Assembly (NCBI GenBank): GCA_022448005.1
Contig: JAKUTK010000028.1
Coordinates: forward strand, 1-60,762
DNA: 60,762 nucleotides
Origin: Pseudomonas sp.
Lineage (GTDB): Bacteria; Pseudomonadota; Gammaproteobacteria; Pseudomonadales; Pseudomonadaceae
Reading direction: 5' to 3'
Shown here: positions 44,304 to 53,205 of the stretch, one piece after another
How the letters are laid out: every line of letters begins with the position of its first letter
Numbering within the stretch: position 1 is the first letter of the stretch
Made by a program: the position numbers and the translations under genes
The notes under the pieces: generated by a model
What the model saw: only the letters and a program-made list of their open reading frames with translations
Database searches by the model: none
Told to the model about the DNA's origin: nothing

Positions 44304-46525
44304 CGATTGAACAGGCCTTTGAGTGCGTCTTTCAATTCAGGACTGACCTTGTCGCCCAGTTTCTCTTCGATGGTCTCGTTGAGCTTGTCTCCGGCGAGCC
44401 GAGCGGCGATTTTGCCGAGGCGGTCGTTGTCGAAGCGACAGGCCTTGGCGCCCAGTTCGAGCGGGCCGCGGCAGCGCAACGGCCATTCGATACCGACATA
44501 CCGTTCATTGACCGCACAGGCTGGGTCGGGCATGTCGCCCTTGTCGCCCTCGATGACGATGCCGATGCGGTAGTCCATGCCGAGCACGCGCAGATCCACA
44601 TCGCCGTTGCCGTTCACCGTGAGGCCGGGAATGCTGACTTTCAGGTCCGGGTTGCTGGCGACCCCGTTGCGCAAGGTGAGGTTGCCCTTCAGCTCGCGGA
44701 ATGGCGTGTCCTTGCCGCGCGGCTCGCTGCTCAATGGCTTGCGGTTGAGGGTGGCAATGGCGCGACAAAGCTGCTGCTCGAGGTTGGCGTCGACAAGGAT
44801 GCCGTTGTCGATGATGAAGCCGATCTTGCCGTTGAGGTTGTCGATCCAGGCTTGTTGGCTGTTGCCCTGGGTACTGATGTCGCTGTCCAGGTTGATCAGA
44901 CCCTTGATCACCACTTGTTCGCCCTGGCTTTGCAGCAGGCCTTCGATGGGGACGCGGGCTAGGCGGGTCTGGGCGGTAAGCAATGGCACCTGCGGTCGGA
45001 CATCGAGGCTGGCTGAGGCTTCAACGCGGCCGTTGTAGAGTCCACCGCGCAACTGCTCCAGCGACAGCAGCCCGCCCACCGTGCGCGCTTTGAGCACAAA
45101 GTTGTCGACCAGCAGATTCATCGCAGTGAGGTTGTCGATGCTCAGGTTGATGCGCGTATCCAGATTGCGCAGTGAGCCAACCGGCAAAGCGGTCGCGCTG
45201 CTCCAGGCCTGCTGGCTTGGTTTGTCTGGCAGCGGCGTGGTGCCACTGCCGATGACTGCCGCTTGGGTAACTTTGACCTCGCTTTGACGTGCAGCACCGG
45301 CAGGGTCTTCCTTTTCTGGCGGAGGCAGATAGCGGTCGAGATTCAGCTGGTCGCCGCTCAGGTCGACTCGCAATGATTGCTTGGCAAAATCGCTGACCGC
45401 GATCTGGCCGGTGAAGGTGCTGCCGTCCAGCTTCAGATTGATCTCTTCGAAGGTCAGGCTGGTCGGGGTGCCGGCAAGGCGGGTGACCAGCTCGGCTTTG
45501 CCCAGCGTGGTGTTGTCGGCCATGGCCGGGAGCTGTTGGCCGATGCTCTCGAGGAATTCGCGCAGGTTGAATTCCGCAATTGACAGTGCCCCGCTGATCT
45601 TCGGTTGGTTCTGCACGTCGCGCGCTTTCAGCTCGCCAAGACCGCGGAGCTGGTTGGCGGTGAACTTAAGGCTGGTCCACTCGGCGATATCGGCAGCCAG
45701 GTCGGCCAGCAGCTGGCCCTGGGCGCTGAAGGAGATGGTCTTGCCCTGCAATGGTTCGCCAGAGGCCTCGCCGCTCAAGCGCAGATCCTCCAGCTGATAG
45801 CGCTGCAGTTTTGTGTCGAAGCGCAACGCGCCCTGCAATTCGGTGCGCGCGCGCATGACCGGCTTGTTGCTGCCAAAAAAGGCGTTGAGCTTGATCGGAA
45901 TCGAAGTGGCTTCGCGAATGGCGCCCGTGGTCAGTTCGATGCCCTCAGCGCTGAACTGCTGTCCGCTCTGTGCGTCATGGTAGGTCACCCGCGCATCGCT
46001 GATGGTCAGGCTGTCGATATCCAGTTGCAGTGGGCGCTTGGCGTTATCGGTCGTCTGCTCGTCATCCCCGGGCTCGGCCGGTTCTGCGGGTGGCGTTGCG
46101 TCTGACGGCGTTTCGCTGCTGGCCGGGCGGCCCACGCCTTCCCAGTTACCACGCCCCTTCTCGTCGCGGTTAAGTGTCAGGTTCAGCCCATTGAGGGTGA
46201 TGTCGCTCATCTCTACTTCGCGACTCAGCAACGGCAGTACCCGGACCGACAGCCCCAGCATGCGCAGATCGGCGAAGGGCTGTTCGGGTGTCTGCACGCT
46301 GGCCAGGGTGGTGTCGTGCAGTTCGAGGCCGAGCCACGGGAACAGGCTCCAGCCGATATCGCCGGCGATGTTCAGTTCGAGTCCGGCTTTGTCACGAGCG
46401 AGTGCGCGGATTTCGTCTTTATAGTCGTTAGGGTCGAACAGGTGGGTCAGGGCGAAGCCCAATGCGACGATGAGGAGCAGCAACCCGAGGATTACCAGGC
46501 CCAGGATCTTGCCGAGCGCTTTCAT
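44300..46525 (-). CDS. asmA: AsmA-family envelope protein
   Basis: Inner-membrane-anchored periplasmic protein of 741 residues of the AsmA group, bridge-like proteins tied to outer-membrane assembly and lipid homeostasis. One N-terminal transmembrane segment (KILGLVILGLLLLIVALGFA) precedes FDPNDYKDEIRALARDKAGL, the family start, and a long beta-rich region ending in the AsmA_2-like C-terminal domain. ATG 46525 has AAGGAC about 8 bases upstream; a longer frame to 46582 begins in the intergenic region. A Pro/Glu/Asp-rich stretch (near residue 150) follows the first AsmA block. Confidence 0.9.
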   Translation of the reverse strand: MKALGKILGLVILGLLLLIVALGFALTHLFDPNDYKDEIRALARDKAGLELNIAGDIGWSLFPWLGLELHDTTLASVQTPEQPFADLRMLGLSVRVLPLLSREVEMSDITLNGLNLTLNRDEKGRGNWEGVGRPASSETPSDATPPAEPAEPGDDEQTTDNAKRPLQLDIDSLTISDARVTYHDAQSGQQFSAEGIELTTGAIREATSIPIKLNAFFGSNKPVMRARTELQGALRFDTKLQRYQLEDLRLSGEASGEPLQGKTISFSAQGQLLADLAADIAEWTSLKFTANQLRGLGELKARDVQNQPKISGALSIAEFNLREFLESIGQQLPAMADNTTLGKAELVTRLAGTPTSLTFEEINLKLDGSTFTGQIAVSDFAKQSLRVDLSGDQLNLDRYLPPPEKEDPAGAARQSEVKVTQAAVIGSGTTPLPDKPSQQAWSSATALPVGSLRNLDTRINLSIDNLTAMNLLVDNFVLKARTVGGLLSLEQLRGGLYNGRVEASASLDVRPQVPLLTAQTRLARVPIEGLLQSQGEQVVIKGLINLDSDISTQGNSQQAWIDNLNGKIGFIIDNGILVDANLEQQLCRAIATLNRKPLSSEPRGKDTPFRELKGNLTLRNGVASNPDLKVSIPGLTVNGNGDVDLRVLGMDYRIGIVIEGDKGDMPDPACAVNERYVGIEWPLRCRGPLELGAKACRFDNDRLGKIAARLAGDKLNETIEEKLGDKVSPELKDALKGLFNR

Positions 46526-46699
46526 GGACAGGTCCTTTGTGTTTGGCATTTCAAAAGCAGCGAGTATAACGCCGGGCGCCATGGCTGTTTGCCGTGGCTG
46601 GCGTTGGAGTGGCTAGCGGCGCCTGGGTTCCTATGCGCGCCGGTGGCATTGGCACGCACCGTGTCGGTTGCGGCTTCGCGACGAAACGCTGATTGATCG

Positions 46700-47098
46700 C
46701 TAGATGGAATCCAGCGGCAAATGTGCCCGTGCGGCCAATGCTTGAGCTTCTAGGTGATCTGCCGGTGCCGCCAGATGCAACTCCTTTCCGGCTTCCCGAG
46801 CTAGGCGCTGGCTCTCTTCGAGGATCCGCCTGCCCACGCCGCGACGGCGCGTGATCGCGCGCACGCACAGATGCGAGAGGCACCAGTGGGACCCGTCGCG
46901 CTGCAGCAGGGCGGCGCCGAGCAGGCGGCCGTTAAAGCGACCGGCGATAAGGCTGCGATCGGCCAGTCCCGCCTCGATCAATGCTGCCGCGTCTGCGTGG
47001 GGCGCCAGTAGCCAGCTCGGTGCATCGGCAAAAATTTTCACCAGATCGGTGCGGTCTTGCTGGCTGGGCTCGGTTACGGCTTCAACTGATACGGGCAT
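46700..47098 (-). CDS. GNAT-fold acetyltransferase-like protein, PanZ type
   Basis: Protein of 132 residues with a GNAT fold. The acetyl-CoA binding loop reads ITRRRGVGRRILEE, and DRTDLVKIF near the N-terminus matches PanZ/PanM, the acetyl-CoA sensor that controls aspartate decarboxylase (PanD) maturation. No panD is in the window. The ATG at 47098 has AGGTCACC upstream; the frame opens further to 47134 without support. It could instead be a generic GNAT enzyme; PanZ-like is my best guess. Confidence 0.72.
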   Translation of the reverse strand: MPVSVEAVTEPSQQDRTDLVKIFADAPSWLLAPHADAAALIEAGLADRSLIAGRFNGRLLGAALLQRDGSHWCLSHLCVRAITRRRGVGRRILEESQRLAREAGKELHLAAPADHLEAQALAARAHLPLDSI

Positions 47099-47205
47099 GG
47101 TGACCTGCGGTGCTGATTTGGATGTCCGCAGCATAACCGTGCCGGCTTACCGGCGCACGACAGCTGCCGGCGACTGGCTGTAGCAGCCGAGCCGCTGGGC
47201 GCGTA

Positions 47206-47233
47206 TCGACGAGGGTAGGTTTGGGCCTATAAT
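47206..47233 (+). promoter_or_regulatory. Likely hisB promoter
   Basis: A perfect -10 TATAAT at 47228-47233 with a 4-of-6 -35 match (TCGACG, 47206-47211) and a 16-base spacer. The hisB start codon is 39 bases downstream. No leader peptide rich in His is present. Confidence 0.55.
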
Positions 47234-47271
47234 GCGGCTCATTTTTCGCCCCACGATCAGCGGAGCTGTTG

Positions 47272-47865
47272 ATGTCCGAACGTACGGCTTGCGTAGAGCG
47301 CAACACCCTGGAAACCCAGGTCAAGGCCACCATCAACCTGGACGGCACCGGCAAGAGCCGCTTTGCCATCGGCGTGCCGTTTCTCGAGCATATGCTCGAT
47401 CAGATCGCCCGCCACGGCTTGATCGATCTGGACATCGAATGCCAGGGCGATCTGCACATTGATGACCACCACACCGTCGAAGACGTTGGCATCACCCTCG
47501 GTCAGGCCTTCGCCAAAGCCGTTGGCGACAAGAAAGGCATGACCCGCTACGGGCATTCCTACGTGCCGCTGGATGAAGCGCTGTCGCGCGTGGTGATCGA
47601 CTTTTCCGGGCGTCCGGGTCTGCAGATGCATGTCCCCTACACCCGCGCCAGCGTGGGCGGCTTCGATGTCGATCTGTTTCAGGAATTCTTCCAGGGCTTC
47701 GTTAACCACGCCTTGGTGACCCTGCACATCGACAACCTGCGCGGGCACAACACCCACCACCAGATCGAGACCGTGTTCAAGGCCTTCGGCCGCGCGCTGC
47801 GCATGGCGGTGACGCTGGATGAGCGCATGGCCGGGCAGATGCCGTCGACCAAAGGTTGCCTGTAA
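47272..47865 (+). CDS. hisB: Imidazoleglycerol-phosphate dehydratase HisB
   Basis: Histidine-biosynthesis enzyme of 197 residues (monofunctional, without the phosphatase domain of the enteric HisB). Metal-binding histidine clusters [22 protein letters not shown] and [10 protein letters not shown] are intact. CGGAG lies six bases upstream of the ATG at 47272. hisH starts within the stop codon (TAATG). Confidence 0.98.
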   Translation: MSERTACVERNTLETQVKATINLDGTGKSRFAIGVPFLEHMLDQIARHGLIDLDIECQGDLHIDDHHTVEDVGITLGQAFAKAVGDKKGMTRYGHSYVPLDEALSRVVIDFSGRPGLQMHVPYTRASVGGFDVDLFQEFFQGFVNHALVTLHIDNLRGHNTHHQIETVFKAFGRALRMAVTLDERMAGQMPSTKGCL

Positions 47866-48503
47866 TGCAGACCGTCGCAGTCATCGATTACGGCATGGGC
47901 AACCTGCATTCGGTCGCCAAGGCGCTCGAGCATGTGGGTGCCGGTCGGGTGCTGATTACCAGCGATGCCCAAGTCATTCGCGAAGCCGATCGCGTGGTGT
48001 TTCCCGGCGTCGGCGCGATTCGCGATTGCATGGCTGAAATCCGCCGGCTGGGCTTCGACGAGCTGGTTCGTGAAGTCAGCGTCGATCGGCCGTTCCTCGG
48101 TATCTGCGTGGGTATGCAGGCACTGATGGAGCGCAGCGAAGAGAACGGCGGCGTCGATTGCATTGGCCTGTTTCCCGGTCAGGTGCGTTTCTTCGGCAAG
48201 GATATGGAAGAGGACGGCGAGCGCCTCAAGGTGCCGCACATGGGCTGGAACCAGGTCGAGCAGGCTGTCAGCCATCCGCTCTGGCACAATATTCCCGCCG
48301 ATGGCCGCTTCTATTTCGTGCACAGCTACTACATCGAGGCCGGTAATCCGCGCCAGGTGGTTGGCCGTGGCCATTACGGCAAGGATTTCGCCGCCGCGCT
48401 GGCCGACGGCTCGCGCTTTGCCGTGCAGTTTCACCCCGAGAAGAGCCACACCCACGGTTTGCAGCTGCTGCAAAACTTCGCCGCCTGGGATGGCCGCTGG
48501 TAA
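47865..48503 (+). CDS. hisH: Imidazole glycerol phosphate synthase, glutamine amidotransferase subunit HisH
   Basis: Amidotransferase of 212 residues that supplies ammonia to HisF. The nucleophile Cys lies in [10 protein letters not shown] and the His/Glu of the triad in [10 protein letters not shown]. It begins inside the hisB stop and its own stop overlaps the DUF2164 start, so three genes are tightly coupled. Confidence 0.98.
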   Translation: MQTVAVIDYGMGNLHSVAKALEHVGAGRVLITSDAQVIREADRVVFPGVGAIRDCMAEIRRLGFDELVREVSVDRPFLGICVGMQALMERSEENGGVDCIGLFPGQVRFFGKDMEEDGERLKVPHMGWNQVEQAVSHPLWHNIPADGRFYFVHSYYIEAGNPRQVVGRGHYGKDFAAALADGSRFAVQFHPEKSHTHGLQLLQNFAAWDGRW

Positions 48504-48763
48504 TGACTCGGGCGAAGCTCAAGGCGCCGGTCTTGGCACTGGATTCAGCTCAGGAACAGGCCGCACAGCAGATCATCAAGCGCTTTCTGGAAGACCGCTT
48601 CGAGTTGGAACTGGGTTCATTCGAGGCGCAAGAAGTGCTCGATCTGTTCGCTCGCGAGATCGCTCCGCTGTACTACAACAAGGCGATTTTCGACGTGCAG
48701 ACACACCTGAAGGAGCGCTTCGAAAGCATCGAAAGCGACCTGTGGGCGCTCGAGAAAAACTAG
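48503..48763 (+). CDS. DUF2164-family protein in the his operon
   Basis: Small, probably helical protein of 86 residues: RFLEDRFELELGSFEAQEVLDLF, then IAPLYYNKAIFDVQTHLKER, a strongly conserved block of DUF2164. Its ATG overlaps the hisH stop codon by one base. The function is unknown; the tight coupling to hisH and the position before hisA, a layout also known in other pseudomonads, hint at a role linked to histidine synthesis, though this is inference. Confidence 0.88.
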   Translation: MTRAKLKAPVLALDSAQEQAAQQIIKRFLEDRFELELGSFEAQEVLDLFAREIAPLYYNKAIFDVQTHLKERFESIESDLWALEKN

Positions 48764-48864
48764 CGGCAGCGGCAGGCTTCTGCTGACGTTGCCAGAAATA
48801 GATACGCAGGCATGTTCGCCCCTATCGGCTTGCAGCCTGCCGCTCGTTTGACGAAGGAAAAAGC

Positions 48865-49608
48865 ATGCTGATCATTCCCGCCATCGATCTCAAGGACGGC
48901 GCCTGTGTGCGTCTGCGTCAGGGCCTGATGGACGACGCCACGGTGTTCTCCGACGACCCGGTTGCCATGGCCGCCAAATGGGTCGAGGCCGGCTGCCGTC
49001 GCCTACACCTGGTCGATCTCAACGGCGCCTTCGAAGGCCAGCCGGTCAATGGTGAAGTGGTCACCGCAATCGCCAAGCGCTATCCAGACCTGCCGATCCA
49101 GATCGGTGGCGGCATCCGCTCGCTGGAAACCATCGAACACTACGTTCGCGCTGGCGTCAGCTACGTGATCATCGGCACCAAGGCAGTCAAGCAGCCGGAA
49201 TTCGTCGGCGAAGCCTGCCGCGCCTTTCCGGGCAAGGTGATCGTCGGCCTGGATGCGAAAGACGGCTTTGTCGCCACCGACGGCTGGGCTGAGGTCAGCA
49301 GTGTTCAGGCTGTCGACTTGGCGCGTCGCTTCGAGGCCGATGGCGTCTCGGCCATCGTCTACACGGACATCGCTAAGGACGGCATGATGCAGGGCTGCAA
49401 CGTCGAAGCCACTGTGGCGCTGGCCAATGCCAGCCGCATTCCGGTGATCGCCTCTGGCGGCATTCATAACATTGGTGACATCCAGAAGCTGCTCGACACC
49501 AACACGCGTGGGATTGTCGGCGCAATCACCGGTCGTGCGATCTATGAGGGCACGCTCGATGTCGCCGAGGCGCAGGCGCTCTGCGATCTGAAGTACAAGG
49601 ACGAATAA
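48865..49608 (+). CDS. hisA: Phosphoribosylformimino-AICAR isomerase HisA
   Basis: TIM-barrel isomerase of 247 residues. The N-terminal [17 protein letters not shown] has the catalytic Asp, IQIGGGIRS and [10 protein letters not shown] carry the phosphate sites. GAAGGA lies about 7 bases upstream. An 81-base inverted-repeat element separates it from hisF. Confidence 0.98.
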   Translation: MLIIPAIDLKDGACVRLRQGLMDDATVFSDDPVAMAAKWVEAGCRRLHLVDLNGAFEGQPVNGEVVTAIAKRYPDLPIQIGGGIRSLETIEHYVRAGVSYVIIGTKAVKQPEFVGEACRAFPGKVIVGLDAKDGFVATDGWAEVSSVQAVDLARRFEADGVSAIVYTDIAKDGMMQGCNVEATVALANASRIPVIASGGIHNIGDIQKLLDTNTRGIVGAITGRAIYEGTLDVAEAQALCDLKYKDE

Positions 49609-49610
49609 GC

Positions 49611-49690
49611 CGTAGGGCGGACAACACTTCGCTTGTCCGCCGTGCATCCGGTGACCCGGTGGACAACGCTGCGCGGTTGTCCACCCTACG
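49611..49690. repeat. REP/BIME-like inverted repeat between hisA and hisF
   Basis: Outer arms CGTAGGGCGGACAAC (49611-49625) and GTTGTCCACCCTACG (49676-49690) match at 14 of 15 positions. Inside are two smaller hairpins, GGACAA/TTGTCC and GTGGACAAC/GTTGTCCAC. This two-headed design matches dispersed extragenic palindromes common in P. stutzeri-type genomes. Only one copy is seen in this window. It may act as a stabiliser or attenuator between hisA and hisF. Confidence 0.75.
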
Positions 49691-49703
49691 AGAGAGATCG
49701 ACC

Positions 49704-50474
49704 ATGGCCTTGGCCAAACGCATCATCCCCTGCCTCGACGTGGACAACGGCCGCGTAGTCAAGGGCGTCCAGTTTGAAAACATCCGCGATGCCGGTGATC
49801 CAGTGGAAATCGCCCGTCGCTACGACGAACAGGGCGCCGACGAGATCACCTTCCTCGATATCACTGCCAGCGTCGACAACCGCGACACCACGCTGCATAC
49901 GGTCGAGCGCATGGCCAGCCAGGTGTTCATTCCGCTGACCGTCGGCGGCGGTGTGCGCTCGGTGCAGGATATTCGCAACCTGCTCAACGCTGGCGCCGAC
50001 AAGGTTTCGATCAACACCGCTGCGGTGTTCACGCCGGAGTTCGTCGGTGAAGCGGCTGATCGGTTCGGCTCGCAGTGCATTGTCGTTGCCATTGATGCCA
50101 AGCGGGTTTCCAAGCCGGGTGAAACCCCGCGTTGGGAAATCTTTACTCACGGTGGGCGCAAGCCGACCGGGCTCGACGCTGTGCTGTGGGCGCAGAAGAT
50201 GGAAGCGCTGGGCGCTGGCGAAATTCTGCTGACCAGCATGGACCAGGACGGCGTCAAGAGCGGCTACGACCTGGGCGTGACTCGGGCGATCAGCGAAGCG
50301 GTGCATATTCCGGTGATCGCCTCTGGTGGTGTCGGCAATCTGCAGCATCTGGCGGATGGGGTTCTGCAAGGCAAGGCCGATGCGGTGCTGGCCGCAAGCA
50401 TCTTCCATTTCGGCGAGTACACCGTGCCGGAAGCCAAGGCCTATATGGCCAGCTGCGGCATCGTGATGCGCTGA
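49704..50474 (+). CDS. hisF: Imidazole glycerol phosphate synthase cyclase subunit HisF
   Basis: TIM-barrel cyclase of 256 residues that makes IGP and AICAR with ammonia from His[17 protein letters not shown] carries the catalytic Asp; [12 protein letters not shown] and [11 protein letters not shown] are phosphate loops; the second catalytic Asp lies in [14 protein letters not shown]. The ATG at 49704 follows GAGAGA. It is the last his gene here. Confidence 0.98.
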   Translation: MALAKRIIPCLDVDNGRVVKGVQFENIRDAGDPVEIARRYDEQGADEITFLDITASVDNRDTTLHTVERMASQVFIPLTVGGGVRSVQDIRNLLNAGADKVSINTAAVFTPEFVGEAADRFGSQCIVVAIDAKRVSKPGETPRWEIFTHGGRKPTGLDAVLWAQKMEALGAGEILLTSMDQDGVKSGYDLGVTRAISEAVHIPVIASGGVGNLQHLADGVLQGKADAVLAASIFHFGEYTVPEAKAYMASCGIVMR

Positions 50475-50525
50475 TCCGGCGCGTCGCGGACTGCTCAGAG
50501 CTGCACTTAAAATCTTACAAGGACA

Positions 50526-50547
50526 CAGCCGCCACATATCGCGGCTG
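50526..50547 (+). promoter_or_regulatory. Hairpin in the leader of binding protein 2
   Basis: CAGCCGC and GCGGCTG make a perfect seven-pair stem with an eight-base loop, eight bases before the AAGGAG of the gene at 50568. A TAAAAT -10-like element lies just upstream. No U-run follows; translation control is possible. Confidence 0.4.
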
Positions 50548-50567
50548 CCGCATCAAGGAGCCACGCC

Positions 50568-51314
50568 ATGTTCAAGAACACGCTGTTGACGCTGGCCGTC
50601 AGCCTGTCGCTGATCACTTCTGCTGCGCGGTCCGCGCCGGAACCAATCAACCTGCTCACCGAGAACTTCCCGCCCTACAACATGGCGGTCGATGGCAAGA
50701 ACTTCGCACGTGACGAAAACATCACGGGTATTGCCGCCGACATCGTTCGCGAAATGTTCCAGCGTGCCGGTGTGGAGTACACGCTGACGCTGCGTTTCCC
50801 CTGGGAGCGCATTTACAAGATGGCTCTGGAAATGCCGGGGTACGGCGTCTTCGTCACTGCCCGGTTGCCGGAGCGGGAAGAGCTCTTCAAGTGGGTGGGG
50901 CCGATCGGCCCGGACGACTGGGTGCTGTTGGCCCGGGGCGACAGCACGATCGAGGTCAGCAATCTCGAGCAGGCCAGCCAGTACCGCATCGGTGCCTACA
51001 AGGGTGATGCGATTGCAGAACACCTTGCGGCGCAAGGCTTGGAGCCTTCGCTGGTCCTGCGTGATCAAACCAACGTCGATAAACTCCAGGGCGGCGCGAT
51101 CGACCTCTGGGCCACCGGTGATCCTGCTGGGCGCTACCTGGCCAAACAGCAAGGCGTAAACGGCCTAAAGCGGGTGCTCAAGTTCGACAGTGCAGAACTC
51201 TACCTGGCACTCAACAAAGGCGTCCCTGATGAAACCGTAGCCAGGCTGCAGGGCGCCCTGGAGCAGATGCGCGCTGACGGCACGCTAGACGCTATCCAAG
51301 GTCGCTATCTGTAA
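50568..51314 (+). CDS. Periplasmic substrate-binding protein, SBP_bac_3 type (orphan, paralogue 2)
   Basis: Secreted protein of 248 residues: signal peptide MFKNTLLTLAVSLSLITSAA, then LLTENFPPYNMAVDGKNFAR, DIVREMFQRAG, LRFPWERIYKMAL, LFKWVGPIG and AIDLWATGDPAGRY. It is clearly related to the proteins at 51637-52383 and 10906-11664. AAGGAG lies eight bases upstream. Tandem with paralogue 2's neighbour, separated by 322 bases. No transporter subunit gene is near. It may be an amino-acid sensor partner or feed a distant transporter. Confidence 0.86.
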   Translation: MFKNTLLTLAVSLSLITSAARSAPEPINLLTENFPPYNMAVDGKNFARDENITGIAADIVREMFQRAGVEYTLTLRFPWERIYKMALEMPGYGVFVTARLPEREELFKWVGPIGPDDWVLLARGDSTIEVSNLEQASQYRIGAYKGDAIAEHLAAQGLEPSLVLRDQTNVDKLQGGAIDLWATGDPAGRYLAKQQGVNGLKRVLKFDSAELYLALNKGVPDETVARLQGALEQMRADGTLDAIQGRYL

Positions 51315-51636
51315 GCGGTCTTTGTGGCCGCCTCTCAGCGTGTTCCGAATCGTAGCGTTGTAGCGCCACAGCGCCCCGTTTCGGAACGCTATGCTGAGTC
51401 TCCTCAGCTTGCTACGAGGAGTCTCCATCCGTTTCGCCCGTCGCGCAGCTGTAGGGCTTTGGGGTGATAGCAATATGATCATCAAGTTTGTGTGGTTCGT
51501 CCCATTTCGGCCATAGCCCCGCTACGCCTGGTTCGCAAGTTGCTAAATATTAGAGGTTCGACACACACATGGGCTCTGCTAGGCAGTTGTCAGCGCTGTG
51601 TCGCCTGCGGATATTTTGCATACGGGGGAGGGTGCG
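51315..51636. other. 322-base gap between two binding-protein genes
   Basis: It contains a GTTCCGAA / TTCGGAAC inverted repeat about 50 bases apart in the first third, an ATGATCAT site near 51477 and CTAAATATTAG near 51542, which may be part of the second gene's promoter. No coding frame or RNA gene can be supported. Confidence 0.4.
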
Positions 51637-52383
51637 ATGAAACGAATTCTGGTGGCCGGGCTGTTGCTGCTGATGGCCGTCTCGGCCAGGGCAGCGCTGC
51701 CTGAAGACTACAAGATGGTGCTACTGACCGAAAATTTCCCGCCGTTCAACATGGCAGCGGACGGCAAGAACTACGCAGCAGACCACAACATAAGCGGGAT
51801 CAATGCCGAGATCGTGCGCGAGATGTTCAAGCGTGCCGAGATTGATTACAGCCTGACGCTGCGTTTCCCCTGGGAGCGCATCTACAACCAGGTCCTGGAG
51901 CATCCCGATCAGGGGCTGTTCTCTACTACCTACACGCCCGAGCGTGAGCCGTTGTTCAAATGGGTCGGCCCGCTGGCCAGTACCGGCTGGGTACTGCTGG
52001 CCCCGGCTGGCAGCCCAATGCGGCTAAGCTCGCTTGAACAGGCTAAGCAGTATCAGATCGGCGCCTACAAGAACGACGCGGTTAGCCAGCACTTGGAAAG
52101 CAAGGGTTTCGAGCCGATCAACTCACTGCGCGACCAAGAAAATATCGGCAAGCTGATTAAGGGGCAGATAGATCTGTGGGCGACAACCGACCCGGTCGGG
52201 CCCTACCTGGCCAAGCAGGAAGGCGTAAGCGGACTGACCACGGTATTGCGCTTTAACGATGCCCAGCTGTTCCTTGCGCTGAACAAGCAGACGCCAGATG
52301 AAGTCGTTACGCGATTGCAGAAAGCGCTGAACGAGATGAAGAGCGACGGCGCTATCGACGCCATCATGCGCCGTTATCTCTGA
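51637..52383 (+). CDS. Periplasmic substrate-binding protein, SBP_bac_3 type (orphan, paralogue 3)
   Basis: Secreted protein of 248 residues, signal peptide MKRILVAGLLLLMAVSARA, then LLTENFPPFNMAADGKNYA, EIVREMFKRAEIDYSLTL, RFPWERIYNQVLEHP, LFKWVGPLAS and QIDLWATTDPVGPY. Same length as its neighbour, with which it shares well over half its conserved blocks, so a tandem duplication is likely. The GGGGGAGGG ribosome-binding site fixes ATG 51637. It is convergent with the deacetylase gene, six bases apart. Ligand unknown. Confidence 0.86.
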   Translation: MKRILVAGLLLLMAVSARAALPEDYKMVLLTENFPPFNMAADGKNYAADHNISGINAEIVREMFKRAEIDYSLTLRFPWERIYNQVLEHPDQGLFSTTYTPEREPLFKWVGPLASTGWVLLAPAGSPMRLSSLEQAKQYQIGAYKNDAVSQHLESKGFEPINSLRDQENIGKLIKGQIDLWATTDPVGPYLAKQEGVSGLTTVLRFNDAQLFLALNKQTPDEVVTRLQKALNEMKSDGAIDAIMRRYL

Positions 52384-52389
52384 TCTGAC

Positions 52390-53202
52390 TTATCGATACA
52401 GGCCGTTCGCGCCATGGGCGACCATGGCGCGGTTGCCACGGGTGGCGATCATCTGACCGATATCTACCCAATCGATGCCCTGCGCTTCCAGCCTAGGTAG
52501 CTCGCGCTCCAACAGGGCGAGCGTTGTCGGGTGCGGATGGCCGATCACCACTACTGAACCTTGCTTGCGGGCCAGTTGTATGGCGGCGCGAAACTGCGCG
52601 GCAACGGCTTCGGGACTGGGGTCGTCATCGAGAAAAATGTCACGCGACAGGCTCGCCAAGCCAATGCGTTGCGCAGTTGCGGCTGCAACCGTAGCTGCAT
52701 TGGTACGGCTGTCGAGAAAGAACAGGTGGCGCTGTTGCAGCTCGCGCATGAGCCAGGCCATGGGCTGTTGGCGGTCGGTCATCTGGCTGCCCATGTGATT
52801 GTTAACGCCGCTGGCATGAGGCACCTTTGCCAGCGCGCGGGTCAGCCGGCCGTCAAGCTCAGCCGTAGGCAGCTGCGGTTGCCAGGCGTACGGGCCGCCA
52901 GCGGGGGCCATGGGCAGATGCAACATGACGGTTTTGCCTGCAGCGTTGGCCCGCTCGGCCAGCTCTGTGGCATGTTGAGTATCTGGCAGAATCGCCATGC
53001 CCACAGGGCCAGGCAAGGCCAGAACGCGTGCATCGCGGGCCGCATTTCGGCCCAGGTCATCCATGACCAGTGCCAGCTTTGGCATTTGCGAAACGGGTGC
53101 GAGATCAACCGCTTTGCCGTTGTTATGAGGCACGATATCCGTTGCGCCAACAGCCGCCAGCGGAACCAATGCCCCCAACAGCAAAGCTAGAACCCTAGGC
53201 AT
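52390..53202 (-). CDS. Divergent polysaccharide deacetylase family protein
   Basis: Probably exported protein of 270 residues (hydrophobic N-terminus MPRVLALLLGALVPLAAVG). NodB-like fold with LALVMDDLGRN (metal Asp-Asp), VMLHLPMAP, GVNNHMGSQMT and VVVIGHPHPTTL. This family regularly follows envC-ctpA genes; a cell-wall task is inferred. It starts three bases after the ctpA stop. The ATG at 53202 is preferred to the adjoining TTG. Confidence 0.88.
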   Translation of the reverse strand: MPRVLALLLGALVPLAAVGATDIVPHNNGKAVDLAPVSQMPKLALVMDDLGRNAARDARVLALPGPVGMAILPDTQHATELAERANAAGKTVMLHLPMAPAGGPYAWQPQLPTAELDGRLTRALAKVPHASGVNNHMGSQMTDRQQPMAWLMRELQQRHLFFLDSRTNAATVAAATAQRIGLASLSRDIFLDDDPSPEAVAAQFRAAIQLARKQGSVVVIGHPHPTTLALLERELPRLEAQGIDWVDIGQMIATRGNRAMVAHGANGLYR

Positions 53203-53205
53203 CAA

